Shown one piece after another: positions 18,300-26,541 of a stretch of 26,541 bases of DNA; positions within the stretch are counted from its first letter, which is position 1; every line of letters begins with the position of its first letter. The position numbers and the translations under genes were made by a program. Origin of the DNA: Cladosporium sp. IMV 00045 (taxonomy: Eukaryota > Ascomycota > Dothideomycetes > Cladosporiales > Cladosporiaceae); NCBI GenBank assembly GCA_001931905.2, contig MSJI02000814.1:4603-31143 (forward strand). Direction: 5' to 3'. A model generated the notes under the pieces. It searched no databases. It had not been told where the DNA came from and saw only the letters and a list, made by a program, of their open reading frames with translations.

Positions 18300-20250
18300 G
18301 TTACTCAGCATACATATTCAGAGGGCAATGCAAATCCAAGTTTGTAGGCATTAAAGCTTAGCAAAACTACGTTGGAAATTGAGGAAATGATTCCGTGATC
18401 TAAGCGAAAGTATAGATATTATCTTTATTCTACGAAATAAGTTCTGATGTATCATGCTTTAATTAGCCACACGATCGAGAGCGTTTGAGCTAGGAGAGGT
18501 TCGCATGAACAAGTCAGCGGTACTGGAGAACGATATCACACCTTAGGACACCACTTCAATGCCGGAAACTGTTTTATTCTTATAGTGAGCTCAAATCTGA
18601 ATTAGCCTAAGCTTACAAGTAAATAGGTAACTTAGACTTAAAGATAACTACTAGGAAACCTTTACGATGCAATATTATCAAGTGAGATAGAAGGCTTTAG
18701 AGGTTATAAGTATTCGTAAGCATAGGGATCTAGGAACTTCGGACGCTATTATATTCAATTCGATAACGCTAGATAACTCGCAAATTCGTTCTTAGAATTA
18801 GGAACTAGGAATCAGTGGTAGCGACTCAGGATAGAGAATCACGTACTATAAGTATCGCTGCTATAGTAGTATTACCAACTTATTAGGAATAAAAAAGCAG
18901 GTAATAATAGTTTACTTAGCTATTATAGTAACTAGATCCTAGCGTATTATGATTTACAGCCTATTATAGATCTATCAATCTCGAATTTATATTCCTAGAA
19001 TAGTTACTTCCCTTAGCTAGCTAATTGCGTAACTTAGCTAGGTATAAGGCTAAGGATTTCCATTTTTAGGAAGCGCCGATATCTACTAACTAGTTCCTAG
19101 AATCGATATCATTTAGGATGTCGTATACTTATTAAGACAAAAACGATATAAATTTGCTTTTCTATAATATCGCTCTCTACTTATATAAGCCTAGCTACCT
19201 TCTATACCTAGTATTATGCCTTTAAACATGTCTTTTATCGTATAACTCTCCCGTAGCGCGCCGAGATAGCCTATAGTTAAAAGAATAAGAAGCAATTTTA
19301 GAGGCCTACGTAACTTTCTTCGCTAACGTCGCGTTATATAGAGTATCTCTAGACCCACTATAGACGATTCCTAGAGCGAGCTTACTAACGACGACTTACT
19401 ATAGCTAGGGCCCTTTCCTAGCTACGAAGAGGAAGAAAGTGCTTTTATATACCTAGATACTCCTTATAATAGAGGTTCTAAGGAGAGCGAAACTACTTTA
19501 TTTAAGAGTATAATAGCTTCAACTAGCGCGACTATAACTAGTCTAGTCGATTCGCTAGCTATTATTCTAATAGGCACGTCTTATACCTATATTAAGGTTA
19601 TCTTAACTAATAATTTTAGCTAGATCAGTCCTAGTTTTAAATTGTCTAGGTTAGCGCTATATACGTTATATATTCGATACTATTTCTTGATTCCTTATCT
19701 TATAGTAGATATTAAAGATTCCTAGACTATCTTAGAGTGTTTATAGGCTTTCTTAGATTAAATGCATTCTCTACTACTTATATCGCTACTTTATTTCGAC
19801 CTAAATAAACTTCTACTTAGTATTACTGCTATAGCGAGATTAGAATCATCTGCTACTATTCCTAGGTAATATAGAGTAAAGTGTATCCTACTATAGCGAA
19901 AAGTTAGGTGCAAAGAAAAGCTTATGTAAGTTAGTACGCAATATAGGGTTAAATAGCCCGAACCTAACAGTTTCTGCTATGCGACATGTCTCGCGTCGTA
20001 TAGTAGAGTTAAGTCTAATCTATAGTAGCGATATTACATAATACTAATGGATATAGCGTCTACTATTACTATGCAAAGCTAATGCGACTATATTTCTAGT
20101 TTTACGCCTGCTTTTCTTCTTCCTCCCTATAGGCTTGAGCGCTTAGCATTATAGAATAGAAATTCGTCTTTAAGTATATAGCACCTATAGCTACTACTAT
20201 GCAGAATTTCGATAGAATTGAGATCACTAGAGATGGATTTATAGGGATTA
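18300..20250. repeat. AT-rich tract of about 2 kb with RIP signature (decayed transposon)
   Basis: No frame of even 60 codons is open on either strand. TpA is extremely common, while CpA and TpG are nearly absent. In 19441-19740 I count about three CpA and three to four TpG, against more than thirty TpA in the first 180 bases alone. CpG is kept (for example GCGCGAC, ACGACGAC). This is the expected result of repeat-induced point mutation acting on CpA. The source element cannot be named by eye. The boundaries are approximate, set by the change in composition near 18300 and 20250. Confidence 0.8.
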
Positions 20251-20818
20251 ACAGGCAATCTTTGCATGTTTGACACAAGCCCAGAGCTTCTTAGCCCCGG
20301 TGAAGAATGTCGTGGGACAGCTGAGTCGAGCCTTGAGCAAGGGAATGCGGAAACAGGCGTTCGGCAACGGGACGCTCCGAGCTCTGACTCCAAAAGCTAT
20401 CAAATCCTGTGAGACAGAGCTTGAGCGTGCGCTCATAGGTGGGAATGAGACATGAGAAAATGCAAACTGTAAAGCTTTTGCATTTTTGCATTCCCACGTC
20501 GAGTCTCTATCCACAGCTTATTGAAAGGATGGCCATTCTCCTCTTATGCCAGGAGATAGAATCTTTTCCCTTCCGAGCTGGGAGGATGAGCGTCCTCCCA
20601 CTGTACCCGAAGCGCCAGTGACAGTGCAGTGGTTCCGTTCGTTCTTGTCCGGTCTTTCATTGCTCATCAATTCCTTCACTTCATAGGACTTCCTCGTGCA
20701 ACACCCACGAACCAGGTAGCCTTAGCCTATCCACCAAATACGTTATTCACTCGAAAATTAAACAAATATCCCCACGGACAAGGCGTACTTTCGTGATTCT
20801 CAAAACCAGGAACGCTGC
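20251..20818. other. 3' flank of TF2 with a large hairpin
   Basis: Normal composition resumes here. Short frames such as 20270-20455 (plus) have no support. The main feature is the two-part inverted repeat at 20439-20497. Confidence 0.35.
20439..20497. repeat. 59-nt two-tier inverted repeat (hairpin)
   Basis: The outer arms GTGGGAATG (20439-20447) and CATTCCCAC (20489-20497) pair perfectly. The inner arms AAAATGCAAA (20457-20466) and TTTGCATTTT (20477-20486) also pair perfectly, around a 10-nt loop. The spacers between tiers differ in length (9 and 2 nt). It lies between the RIP tract and the 3' end of TF2. It may be a small inverted-repeat element or the end of one. Confidence 0.75.
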
Positions 20819-23009
20819 TCAGAATGGACCAAGAGTTTTCAAAGCCCAATCAGCAATATCGTCCTCTCCCCTCGTATCTTGAAGCCACTCAGTCATCACG
20901 GCTGACGAACGTTCAGCGTCGACTCGCATCTTTCCAGTATCGTCGCCTAGCTCTTCAAAGACTCTGGAATCAAAGCATGCTCGTATCATCAGTGTCAAAG
21001 ATACAAAGTTTTGGGTCCACGCGAAGAGATGAGGAAGAATGTGCCTCTTGTCCTTGGGCGGGTTCAATGAAAGTGGCCAAAGGCAAGCAGACTCGATAGC
21101 AATCTTACATTGATCTCTGTCGATGTCTGTCATAAGCTGCGGCTTGTGTAAGGCTTTGTAGATGAAGGGTCGATATAGGAGGTATCGAGCATGGTAGAAA
21201 CGGACTCGAAGGTGGGCTAGGATGAGGTCCAAGTCACGAGGACCTCCCTGGAATTGTGTATGCAGGACATGACCAAAGAATCTGAGGTACGGGTGCTGTT
21301 CCCGCAAGCGGACATTCGCAAAGTCTTGGTGAGTGCTATCCTTCCACTGCAATATTCCCGGCAGCGCGTCGCGCCATTGATCAAGCTGACGGGTCATCTC
21401 TTCCACGATACGACGTGGAGGTCCTTGGTATTCTTCAATGTGTCGCGCATTGTCCTTGGCATTTGAAGATTCTCCCGCGGATGATAACAAGGGCTCAGCA
21501 TCCTCACAAGAGGACTCGTAGCCATAGATAAAGTCGTTGATTCTTCTGATCAAACGGCTCAAGGTCATCATTGCGCTGAAGTAGAATGTCGGAGTGTCTT
21601 GTTCAAGTGGAACGTTTCCACTCAGAGGGAACCGAGGATAGTCGAGTGGCTGGAGTCGATGACCAAGATGTGGAAGAGGAACCTCATCTTCCCAGTCCTC
21701 AATTCCAGTCAAGGGCACTCGAAATTCGATAAAAAAAGTCCTCTCGTGTAAGACACATAACCAATAAGCACGCTTGATGAGACAGCCGCGTGGCGATGAC
21801 CAGTCTACGGACAGTGTTTTCAGTAAAGAGATACAAGCCAAAGAAGCTGTGCTAATTGTGGCGAAGGAATCGGAATGCCTTGACACTGCCCCAAAGTATG
21901 CTGCTCGTAGCAGTTCAATCTGCACGACTTCGAGGTAGTCCTGCGAATTGATTGCCTTTATCCGCAGACATGCCTCATTGAAGTAACCAGAACCGGGACG
22001 ACCCATAACTCCACAACCGCAAAAATTGCAATGACCTGAGCGCTGGGAATCGACACTGCCACCATCGATGGCGAGTTCTCCAAGGGCAAACACAAGCAGT
22101 CCGAGAATAGCTTTTGGGTCGCCCTCCTTGAACCCTTCTCGCGTAAGTCTTGCGATAGTTCCATCGAGGAAGGAGTGCATCTCGAGCAGAGGGAATAAGG
22201 AGTTGAAAGTGTCGAAGTATGCAATGCATAGTTCGTCAACTCTGCGAATGGTGAGTTCTGGAAATATTGTAGCACCAGAGTGCAGACGCGAGCTTGGGAG
22301 ACCCGTATCCAATGGAAAACGGGAGATGCGATCCCTTGATCTCGCAGTCAATAACCAGGGGGACCCAAACTCTAAGATGCATTGCAAGTCAACCTTCGAT
22401 GCTGTCGTTCCAGCGTCCTTTATGTGAGTCAACACGATCGGCCAGAATAGAACCTTGTGGGAGACTCCAAGCAAAGGGTCACGACTCTGCTTCCATTGAT
22501 CGCCTTGGGTCTGTCGCTTTGCGATGTTCTGCATTCCGGGCGTAGCAGGGCCAGCGGCGACGTCGTCCATTCCATAGTGAGATGAGCTTGACAAAGAGGA
22601 TGTTTCAAGCGTTCTTGGTCCGGAAGACAAGCCTTGCGCCTGATCCATCACCATCTTGATCATCTCATCCCCAGACTTGATCCTCCTCACAAGGGCTGCC
22701 GTTTCTGGCGTGCTGTTGTCACGCAGGTGCTGCAAAAGTCCGAGCAGATCCCTGTGGCTCGTTTCCAGCCGGGCATACTTTGATTTGAGCGCAGCAGTCC
22801 TCGGGATTTCCGGATTGGATGCATATTCGCACTCCGAACGCTGGCTCACGCATTGACCACATGAAGGCATAGAGCCATCACACTGCACAGTGTTATTTGC
22901 GAACTTCAGGGGCAGAGCATCTTGGTTTCACCGCCGCCATACTTACTCTAATTTTACGTGCCCGACACCGTTCGCAGGCAACAAGAGCAACACTACCACG
23001 CTTTGGCAT
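20819..23009 (-). CDS. Zn(II)2Cys6 transcription factor TF2 (708 aa), intact
   Basis: Exon 1 is 23009-22947 (21 codons, MPKRGSVALVACERCRARKIR in two parts) and exon 2 is 22882-20819. The 64-nt intron (GTAAGT donor, GCACAG acceptor) is in phase 0. The zinc cluster is complete: Cys12, 15, 22, 29, 32 and 39. The linker runs LKSKYARLETSHRDLL then TAALVRRIKSGDEM. A Ser-rich stretch near residue 115 is followed from about residue 160 by the middle-homology region: HKVLFWP, FGSPWLL, LGLLVFALGELAIDGG, FNEACLRIK and IKRAYWLCVLHERTF. Near the C-terminus come FYHARYLLYRPFIYKALH and HLFAWTQNF. TF1 aligns along the whole length, so the two are clear paralogues. It is expected to be a nuclear DNA-binding activator or repressor, and its targets are unknown. 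Two TGACG motifs lie about 120 bp upstream of the start. Confidence 0.88.
22883..22946 (-). other. TF2 intron immediately before zinc-ligand Cys3
   Basis: GTAAGT donor, GCACAG acceptor, 64 nt, phase 0. Exon 1 is 63 nt, exactly as in TF1. Confidence 0.85.
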
Positions 23010-23628
23010 GATATGGAGGATGAGATGCTCAGGGTAAATGGTGCAAGTATTTAAGCGGTTGTTCAATGTAAAAGCAGGAGTTGTCGTATAGTATTACAGC
23101 ACATCGATGGAGCATCTGTACAAACGCGGTGACGTAAGATGACGTTTGCGCTTGGCAGAGATCGCAACTGGCAAGATCCCTCAGAGCTTGGTGATGTCAA
23201 AGTGCGTGGAGCCGCATGGCATTGCAATGATCGCGACGGACGTGGGCGGTCAGGCCATCTTATAGGTACTGCACAATGAAATGGATGCCGGTCTGGATAT
23301 ATAACCTAACATGGTGACCTGTCGAATATAGCAAATGCTTTCAAGTCTATTCTAGGTAATCGTACGAAATCATACGTAGCTATCGACATTCTAAAGGTCT
23401 TGCTCTTTGAGCCTTCACTTGGCACTCGCATTCTCAGTACTTATGTTGAGATCATGCAATAGTTGCCTACAAGCGAATAGTGAGACGAGTCCCATTACCA
23501 GATCCACTCGTTGTCGTCCTGCATCGACTTTATTCCCTGATCGAAAGATCACTGGTTTCACCGTAGAAACGCGGCAATCGGCATCAGCCCCGGCCCTATC
23601 CCTGTGGACTCCCCATGTGATTGTTCAG
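23010..23628. other. TF2 upstream region and 3' flank of the transposase
   Basis: The TF2 promoter should lie here. On the minus strand TTAAATA occurs about 45 nt upstream of the ATG. TGACGTAA (23130-23137) and a second TGACG (23139-23143) resemble CREB/ATF-type bZIP sites. A plus frame at 23407-23748 overlaps the transposase end and is probably chance. Confidence 0.35.
23130..23143. promoter_or_regulatory. Two TGACG motifs upstream of TF2
   Basis: TGACGTAA and then TGACG, about 121 bp upstream of the TF2 ATG. Bioinformatic resemblance only. Confidence 0.25.
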
Positions 23629-25440
23629 CTACCACATCCGCGCTACTGGAGCGTTTCCAGGGCAAGGCTGCATTGGGCATTCCGGGGTGAATTGCAAGCC
23701 AGGCGCATCATTTCCAAGTGCGGCAATTTGGGAGTTGTGTTTAGGTGACTTCGACTGGCCAACACATGGTCCAGACGGCGCGGTTTTCTTTTTGGTCTTC
23801 ACTTGAACTCTTTTCTTCTCGACCATCTCCTTCGCCCTCGCCGCCTTCGCTTTCTCTTTTTCGGCCTTTTTTATCTCCTTTTCGGCTTTCCTTTTCTCCT
23901 GCTCGATCGCCTTCAATTCCTTTTCCGCCCGCTTCCTTTCTTTCTCGGCCTCCTTCCTCTCCTTCTCAGCTTCGGCACGCTCCCATGTCCTTCTTGCTTC
24001 CACGATGTCCTCAAATGTCATGATCTTGGCATCGCCGATCTTTCGCTCTTTTACGTGTTTCCGCGTATTCCTTTCATTGTTTTGCTTGACTAAAGTCTCG
24101 TTTTCCTCCCTGAGAAGCTCGCGCTCCGCGAATGCTCGCTGTGCCGCATTCAGCATCTTCTGCAGATAAGGATCGGCACTTGCGGTGTGGTCAAATTTCT
24201 CTACAAGCTTACTCTGAAGTGCCGCAAAGCTTATTGTGTTCGTCGGTGTTCTCAGCGAAGTTGGGGACAGTACAGGCTGTGGAGATACAGCGGGTTGTAA
24301 TTCCTCGGAATGCAAATTGACGGGAACTTCCTGCATGGCATCCAGAACTTTCCGGGGATTGAAAGGGAAAAGTCCTGTTTTGGACCATCCAGATCTGATG
24401 TTACGAGATGTCAAAGCGACATCGCGGGCTCGGCTGTATAGCAACGTGAAGTGTGCCTTATTGACAGTCTCCGCCCCGCCGCGATACAAGAAGTCTACTT
24501 GCTCGCGATAGGCCGTCTTCAGCGGCGAGAACACCCCGACGTCGCAGGGTTGCGTAATGTGGGTCGTGTGCGATGGCTGACGGCAGAGCACAATGTTGTT
24601 CTGGAAACAGAATGTCATTACCTCCAAAGATTCGTGGGTATTGAACCCATCTATGACTAGAAGGCGAGGTTTTCCGGCAGCACGGTCCCTTGTGGCAGGA
24701 TCGAATACATTCTTCACCCAATGCGAATTTATTTTCCAGTTCATGTATCCCTTGTCACTGCATGCATAGTGCCAGTCTGGGGTATCGTGAGAGATCCACG
24801 TGTTTTGTATTGTCTTACCCGGCCAGATGATCAGCGGAGGCAAGCATCTCCCATCTGCAGAGATGCACTCCACTGCAGTGATCATGGTGCGCCGCAATCC
24901 AACGCCGCGACGGCTTCGTGCATCGTTGCGGCACACAAGCACTTTCGTCGTGGTGAGATCGCTAAGCAATACGCCAGTCTCATCCATATTGTACACATTC
25001 TCTTGCAAAACACCACGTTCAGAGAGCTGCTTGCTCATGACCTCAAACCAATTCTCTACCTTGGCACGGATATTCTTCTCGTGTCTTTGCCAGTCGATCG
25101 CTCTCACTCGTGCGGCTTTGAGCTCGGGGTGGCGCTTGTAAAAAGCTTGTGGCCAATCTTTATTTGGAAGTCGACCTTTTGTCGAGGACCCTGCGCCGGC
25201 ATCTCGCTGGCTTAGTAAGACCCCTGCAAAGTGTCGGAGGTGTTTCACGCGGGCGGGATATCCATTTCGCTGCAGCCGCAACAGGTGGTCTACCAGGGCC
25301 TTCTCCTGCTGTGGTGTGAGTAATTGCTGTTGCTCGGCGCGTTGACGCCGCGTCTGGCGGCCGTGCGCACGATGCCACCGGGTAGACACAGGGACTTCAC
25401 GTAGAGTTTCGTATATAGTCGTTCCTGGGGCGCACAGCAT
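23629..25440 (-). CDS. Fot1/pogo-type DDE transposase, open frame of 603 aa
   Basis: The frame is intact from ATG 25440 and stays open to about 25461 and beyond without a further ATG. The N-terminus TTIYETL then QQLLTPQQEKALVDHLLRLQRNGYP matches the end of the first helix-turn-helix and the CENP-B-type DNA-binding region. DWPQAFYKRHPEL closes it. The DDE domain (DDE_1 class) shows Asp153 (NMDETG), Asp264 (VIDGFNTH) and Asp300 (QPCDVGVFSPLK), so all three catalytic acids are present. GWSKTGLFPFNP follows, and then a long Lys/Glu coiled coil (repeats of AEKERKEAEKERK type, about residues 470-560). The first part of the N-terminal helix-turn-helix seems to be missing. A TTTCTTGCAG acceptor-like signal upstream suggests a 5' exon beyond 25517, or the copy is 5' truncated. 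I found no convincing terminal inverted repeats. No RIP is visible. Confidence 0.82.
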   Translation of the reverse strand: MLCAPGTTIYETLREVPVSTRWHRAHGRQTRRQRAEQQQLLTPQQEKALVDHLLRLQRNGYPARVKHLRHFAGVLLSQRDAGAGSSTKGRLPNKDWPQAFYKRHPELKAARVRAIDWQRHEKNIRAKVENWFEVMSKQLSERGVLQENVYNMDETGVLLSDLTTTKVLVCRNDARSRRGVGLRRTMITAVECISADGRCLPPLIIWPGKTIQNTWISHDTPDWHYACSDKGYMNWKINSHWVKNVFDPATRDRAAGKPRLLVIDGFNTHESLEVMTFCFQNNIVLCRQPSHTTHITQPCDVGVFSPLKTAYREQVDFLYRGGAETVNKAHFTLLYSRARDVALTSRNIRSGWSKTGLFPFNPRKVLDAMQEVPVNLHSEELQPAVSPQPVLSPTSLRTPTNTISFAALQSKLVEKFDHTASADPYLQKMLNAAQRAFAERELLREENETLVKQNNERNTRKHVKERKIGDAKIMTFEDIVEARRTWERAEAEKERKEAEKERKRAEKELKAIEQEKRKAEKEIKKAEKEKAKAARAKEMVEKKRVQVKTKKKTAPSGPCVGQSKSPKHNSQIAALGNDAPGLQFTPECPMQPCPGNAPVARMW

Positions 25441-25461
25441 ATTTCGTGGAATGTACTGCAA

Positions 25462-26151
25462 TACATGTGGCTGCGGCAGCTGGAGCTGCAGATCACGGAA
25501 GGATGCAGGGCTGCAAGAAACAGAGAGCAGTCCGTCCGGGAAACCTCAAAACCCTGACAGATTGCCAACACGTGTGAGTCATACTACAATGAGTCACAGG
25601 ATGCTCGTCTCGTGGATTCTGACAGACCATGTCGCTAAACTACGGCGCGTCCCATCTCCTCTCGCCTGGTCCCGTGCCCGCAATTCCGAGAGCTTGACAA
25701 TACCGTCCCACAGGATTGTTCATCAATACTCACAATCTACGCGCCTGCGTCAAATGTACGAAGATTACTTTCCTACCCCTGCAAATCCATCTTCGGTGGA
25801 GTCGATCCTATCGCAACTCTGCTCGATGGTATGGGTATATGCTACGAACTTTCAAACAAATTTTCCTAGTCTATTACCTAATGCCCGAGCCTATAGATGG
25901 GGAGAAAGAAAGAAGGCTCGAAAACAGGCAGATAGCACCATTAGCTTTACATAGCAATAGCGAATGCTACACTGATCCAAATCATACAATATTGCTACCG
26001 CAGATTCGGTCTGGGGTAACTATGATATCAAGATATATAGCATGGCAGATAGACGTGGGCTCGGCCCATTCAACCTTGCAATGCGTACTGACTTACATAA
26101 GCTTTTCCCCGCACCCGACTTTTCGCTGCGACAGGATGCACTTTAGGGCGG
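25462..26151. other. Flank between transposase and LTR; no supported gene
   Basis: Plus frames at 25451-25954 and 25716-26183 overlap in different frames, and neither shows a domain. The 5' end of the transposon should lie in the first 150 bp. Confidence 0.35.
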
Positions 26152-26174
26152 TGTCACGGGCCAGGCCCGTGACA
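26152..26174. repeat. 23-nt near-perfect palindrome at the LTR edge
   Basis: TGTCACGGGCC (26152-26162) and GGCCCGTGACA (26164-26174) are exact reverse complements around a single A. The second arm repeats the 3' end of the LTR. Confidence 0.8.
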
Positions 26175-26367
26175 TGCCTATAGCATTGTTGCTTTTAGTA
26201 CGGCAGGTGAGCCGAGAGTCGGCTTCACCTGAGAAATCCGCTCAGAACCTCATTCGTAGCTCTTCGAGCTACGTCCTAGTCATATAACCTGTCTGTAGGT
26301 TAGTCGTAGTGAACCGTATCTATTCCTGTTAGCATCTACACCTACGTCCTGACGTCCGCCCGTGACA
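26152..26367 (+). mobile_element. Long terminal repeat (216 bp) of a Ty3-like retroelement, probable 5' LTR
   Basis: It begins TGTCACGGGC and ends GCCCGTGACA, perfect 10-bp terminal inverted repeats with the usual TG...CA ends. The flanking 5-bp sequences (GGCGG before, TTACG after) do not match. It is therefore not a simple solo LTR and more likely the left LTR of an element that continues past the window. Inside are strong hairpins at 26205-26230 and 26255-26273 (CGTAGCTC with GAGCTACG). The right-hand LTR cannot be seen here. Ty3-like assignment is from memory of similar LTR ends in fungi. Confidence 0.6.
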
Positions 26368-26404
26368 TTACGTAGCTCCTACCTTTAGGTGTAGCTGCAG
26401 TGCG

Positions 26405-26541
26405 ATGGCCGACTGGCCAGAGCCCCCTATCGTACCGCGAGACTTCGATCACTTTCAAAGTCATGTCTCCGAGAATCCTGCGCCCTGGTTCGAATACCTT
26501 CAGCTCTGCCACGATGTAGCAGAACGTATGTCGGCCGAGAA
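26405..26541 (+). CDS. Partial ORF following the LTR, possible Gag start
   Basis: An ATG 38 bp after the LTR opens a frame that is still open at the window end (45 codons seen). It starts MADWPEPPIVPRDF and continues PAPWFEYLQLCHDVAERM. Its position is right for the first ORF (Gag) of a retrotransposon, but no zinc knuckle or other hallmark is within reach. It could equally be an unrelated gene. Confidence 0.4.
   Translation, partial: MADWPEPPIVPRDFDHFQSHVSENPAPWFEYLQLCHDVAERMSAE

Noticed and set aside
14016..18307. 13-bp direct repeat TTAACGTTACTCA at 14016-14028 and 18295-18307 bracketing the short regulators
   Set aside because: A few 13-bp matches are expected by chance in a window of this size, and flanking sequence does not continue the match.
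23745..24093. Plus-strand Ser/Pro/Phe-rich frames opposite the transposase tail
   Set aside because: They are the reverse complement of the Lys/Glu coiled-coil repeats, whose codon bias keeps the other strand open.
23400..25620. Possible terminal inverted repeats of the transposon (GAGACGAG near 23483 and its complement near 25606)
   Set aside because: Only 8 bp match, with mismatches beyond and no TA duplication visible.
1..26541. CRISPR arrays, bacterial operons, tRNA or rRNA genes
   Set aside because: There are no regularly spaced repeats, genes are spliced and eukaryotic in character, and no tRNA or rRNA signature was recognised by eye. A tRNAscan or Rfam search would be needed to exclude small RNA genes.

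Overview
The window reads as accessory, repeat-rich DNA of a filamentous ascomycete. The genes carry short introns (about 50-120 nt) with fungal donors and CTRAY-type branch points. The gene families are typical of Pezizomycotina: a HET-domain protein, several Zn(II)2Cys6 regulators, a Fot1/pogo-type transposase and a Ty3-like LTR. One tract has the CpA-to-TpA signature of repeat-induced point mutation (RIP). From memory of the family, the two long regulators look most like proteins of Dothideomycetes, perhaps Pleosporales; that placement is inference.

Layout. 0.3-1.9 kb: a three-exon gene for a membrane-anchored protein resembling fungal fucose-specific lectins; one of its introns is GC-AG. 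4.1-6.0 kb: a complete three-exon HET-domain gene. 6.9-7.7 kb: an unrecognised 239-aa protein whose start is preceded by an upstream frame ending one base before it. 7.7-11.6 kb: gene-poor, partly AT-rich, with decayed repeats. 11.6-23.0 kb: five Zn(II)2Cys6 genes. Two are long: TF1 (761 aa, plus strand) and TF2 (708 aa, minus strand). Three are short (192, 147 and 120 aa) and contain only the zinc cluster and the following helical linker. All five share a phase-0 intron immediately before the third zinc-binding cysteine. Between the short genes and TF2 lies about 2 kb of AT-rich, RIP-like DNA (18.3-20.25 kb). 23.6-25.4 kb: an uninterrupted DDE transposase frame. 26.15-26.37 kb: an LTR with perfect 10-bp ends, followed by an open frame running off the window.

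The main point of interest is the regulator cluster. TF2 alone has both an intact zinc cluster and the long middle-homology region. TF1 keeps the long region, but its sixth zinc ligand is Tyr instead of Cys. The three short genes keep all six cysteines and lack the effector region. This could be a decaying family, or an arrangement in which DNA-binding-only proteins and a DNA-binding-impaired partner modulate the intact regulator. The sequence alone cannot decide between these.

All introns were placed by hand from splice signals, reading phase and protein continuity. There is no transcript evidence.
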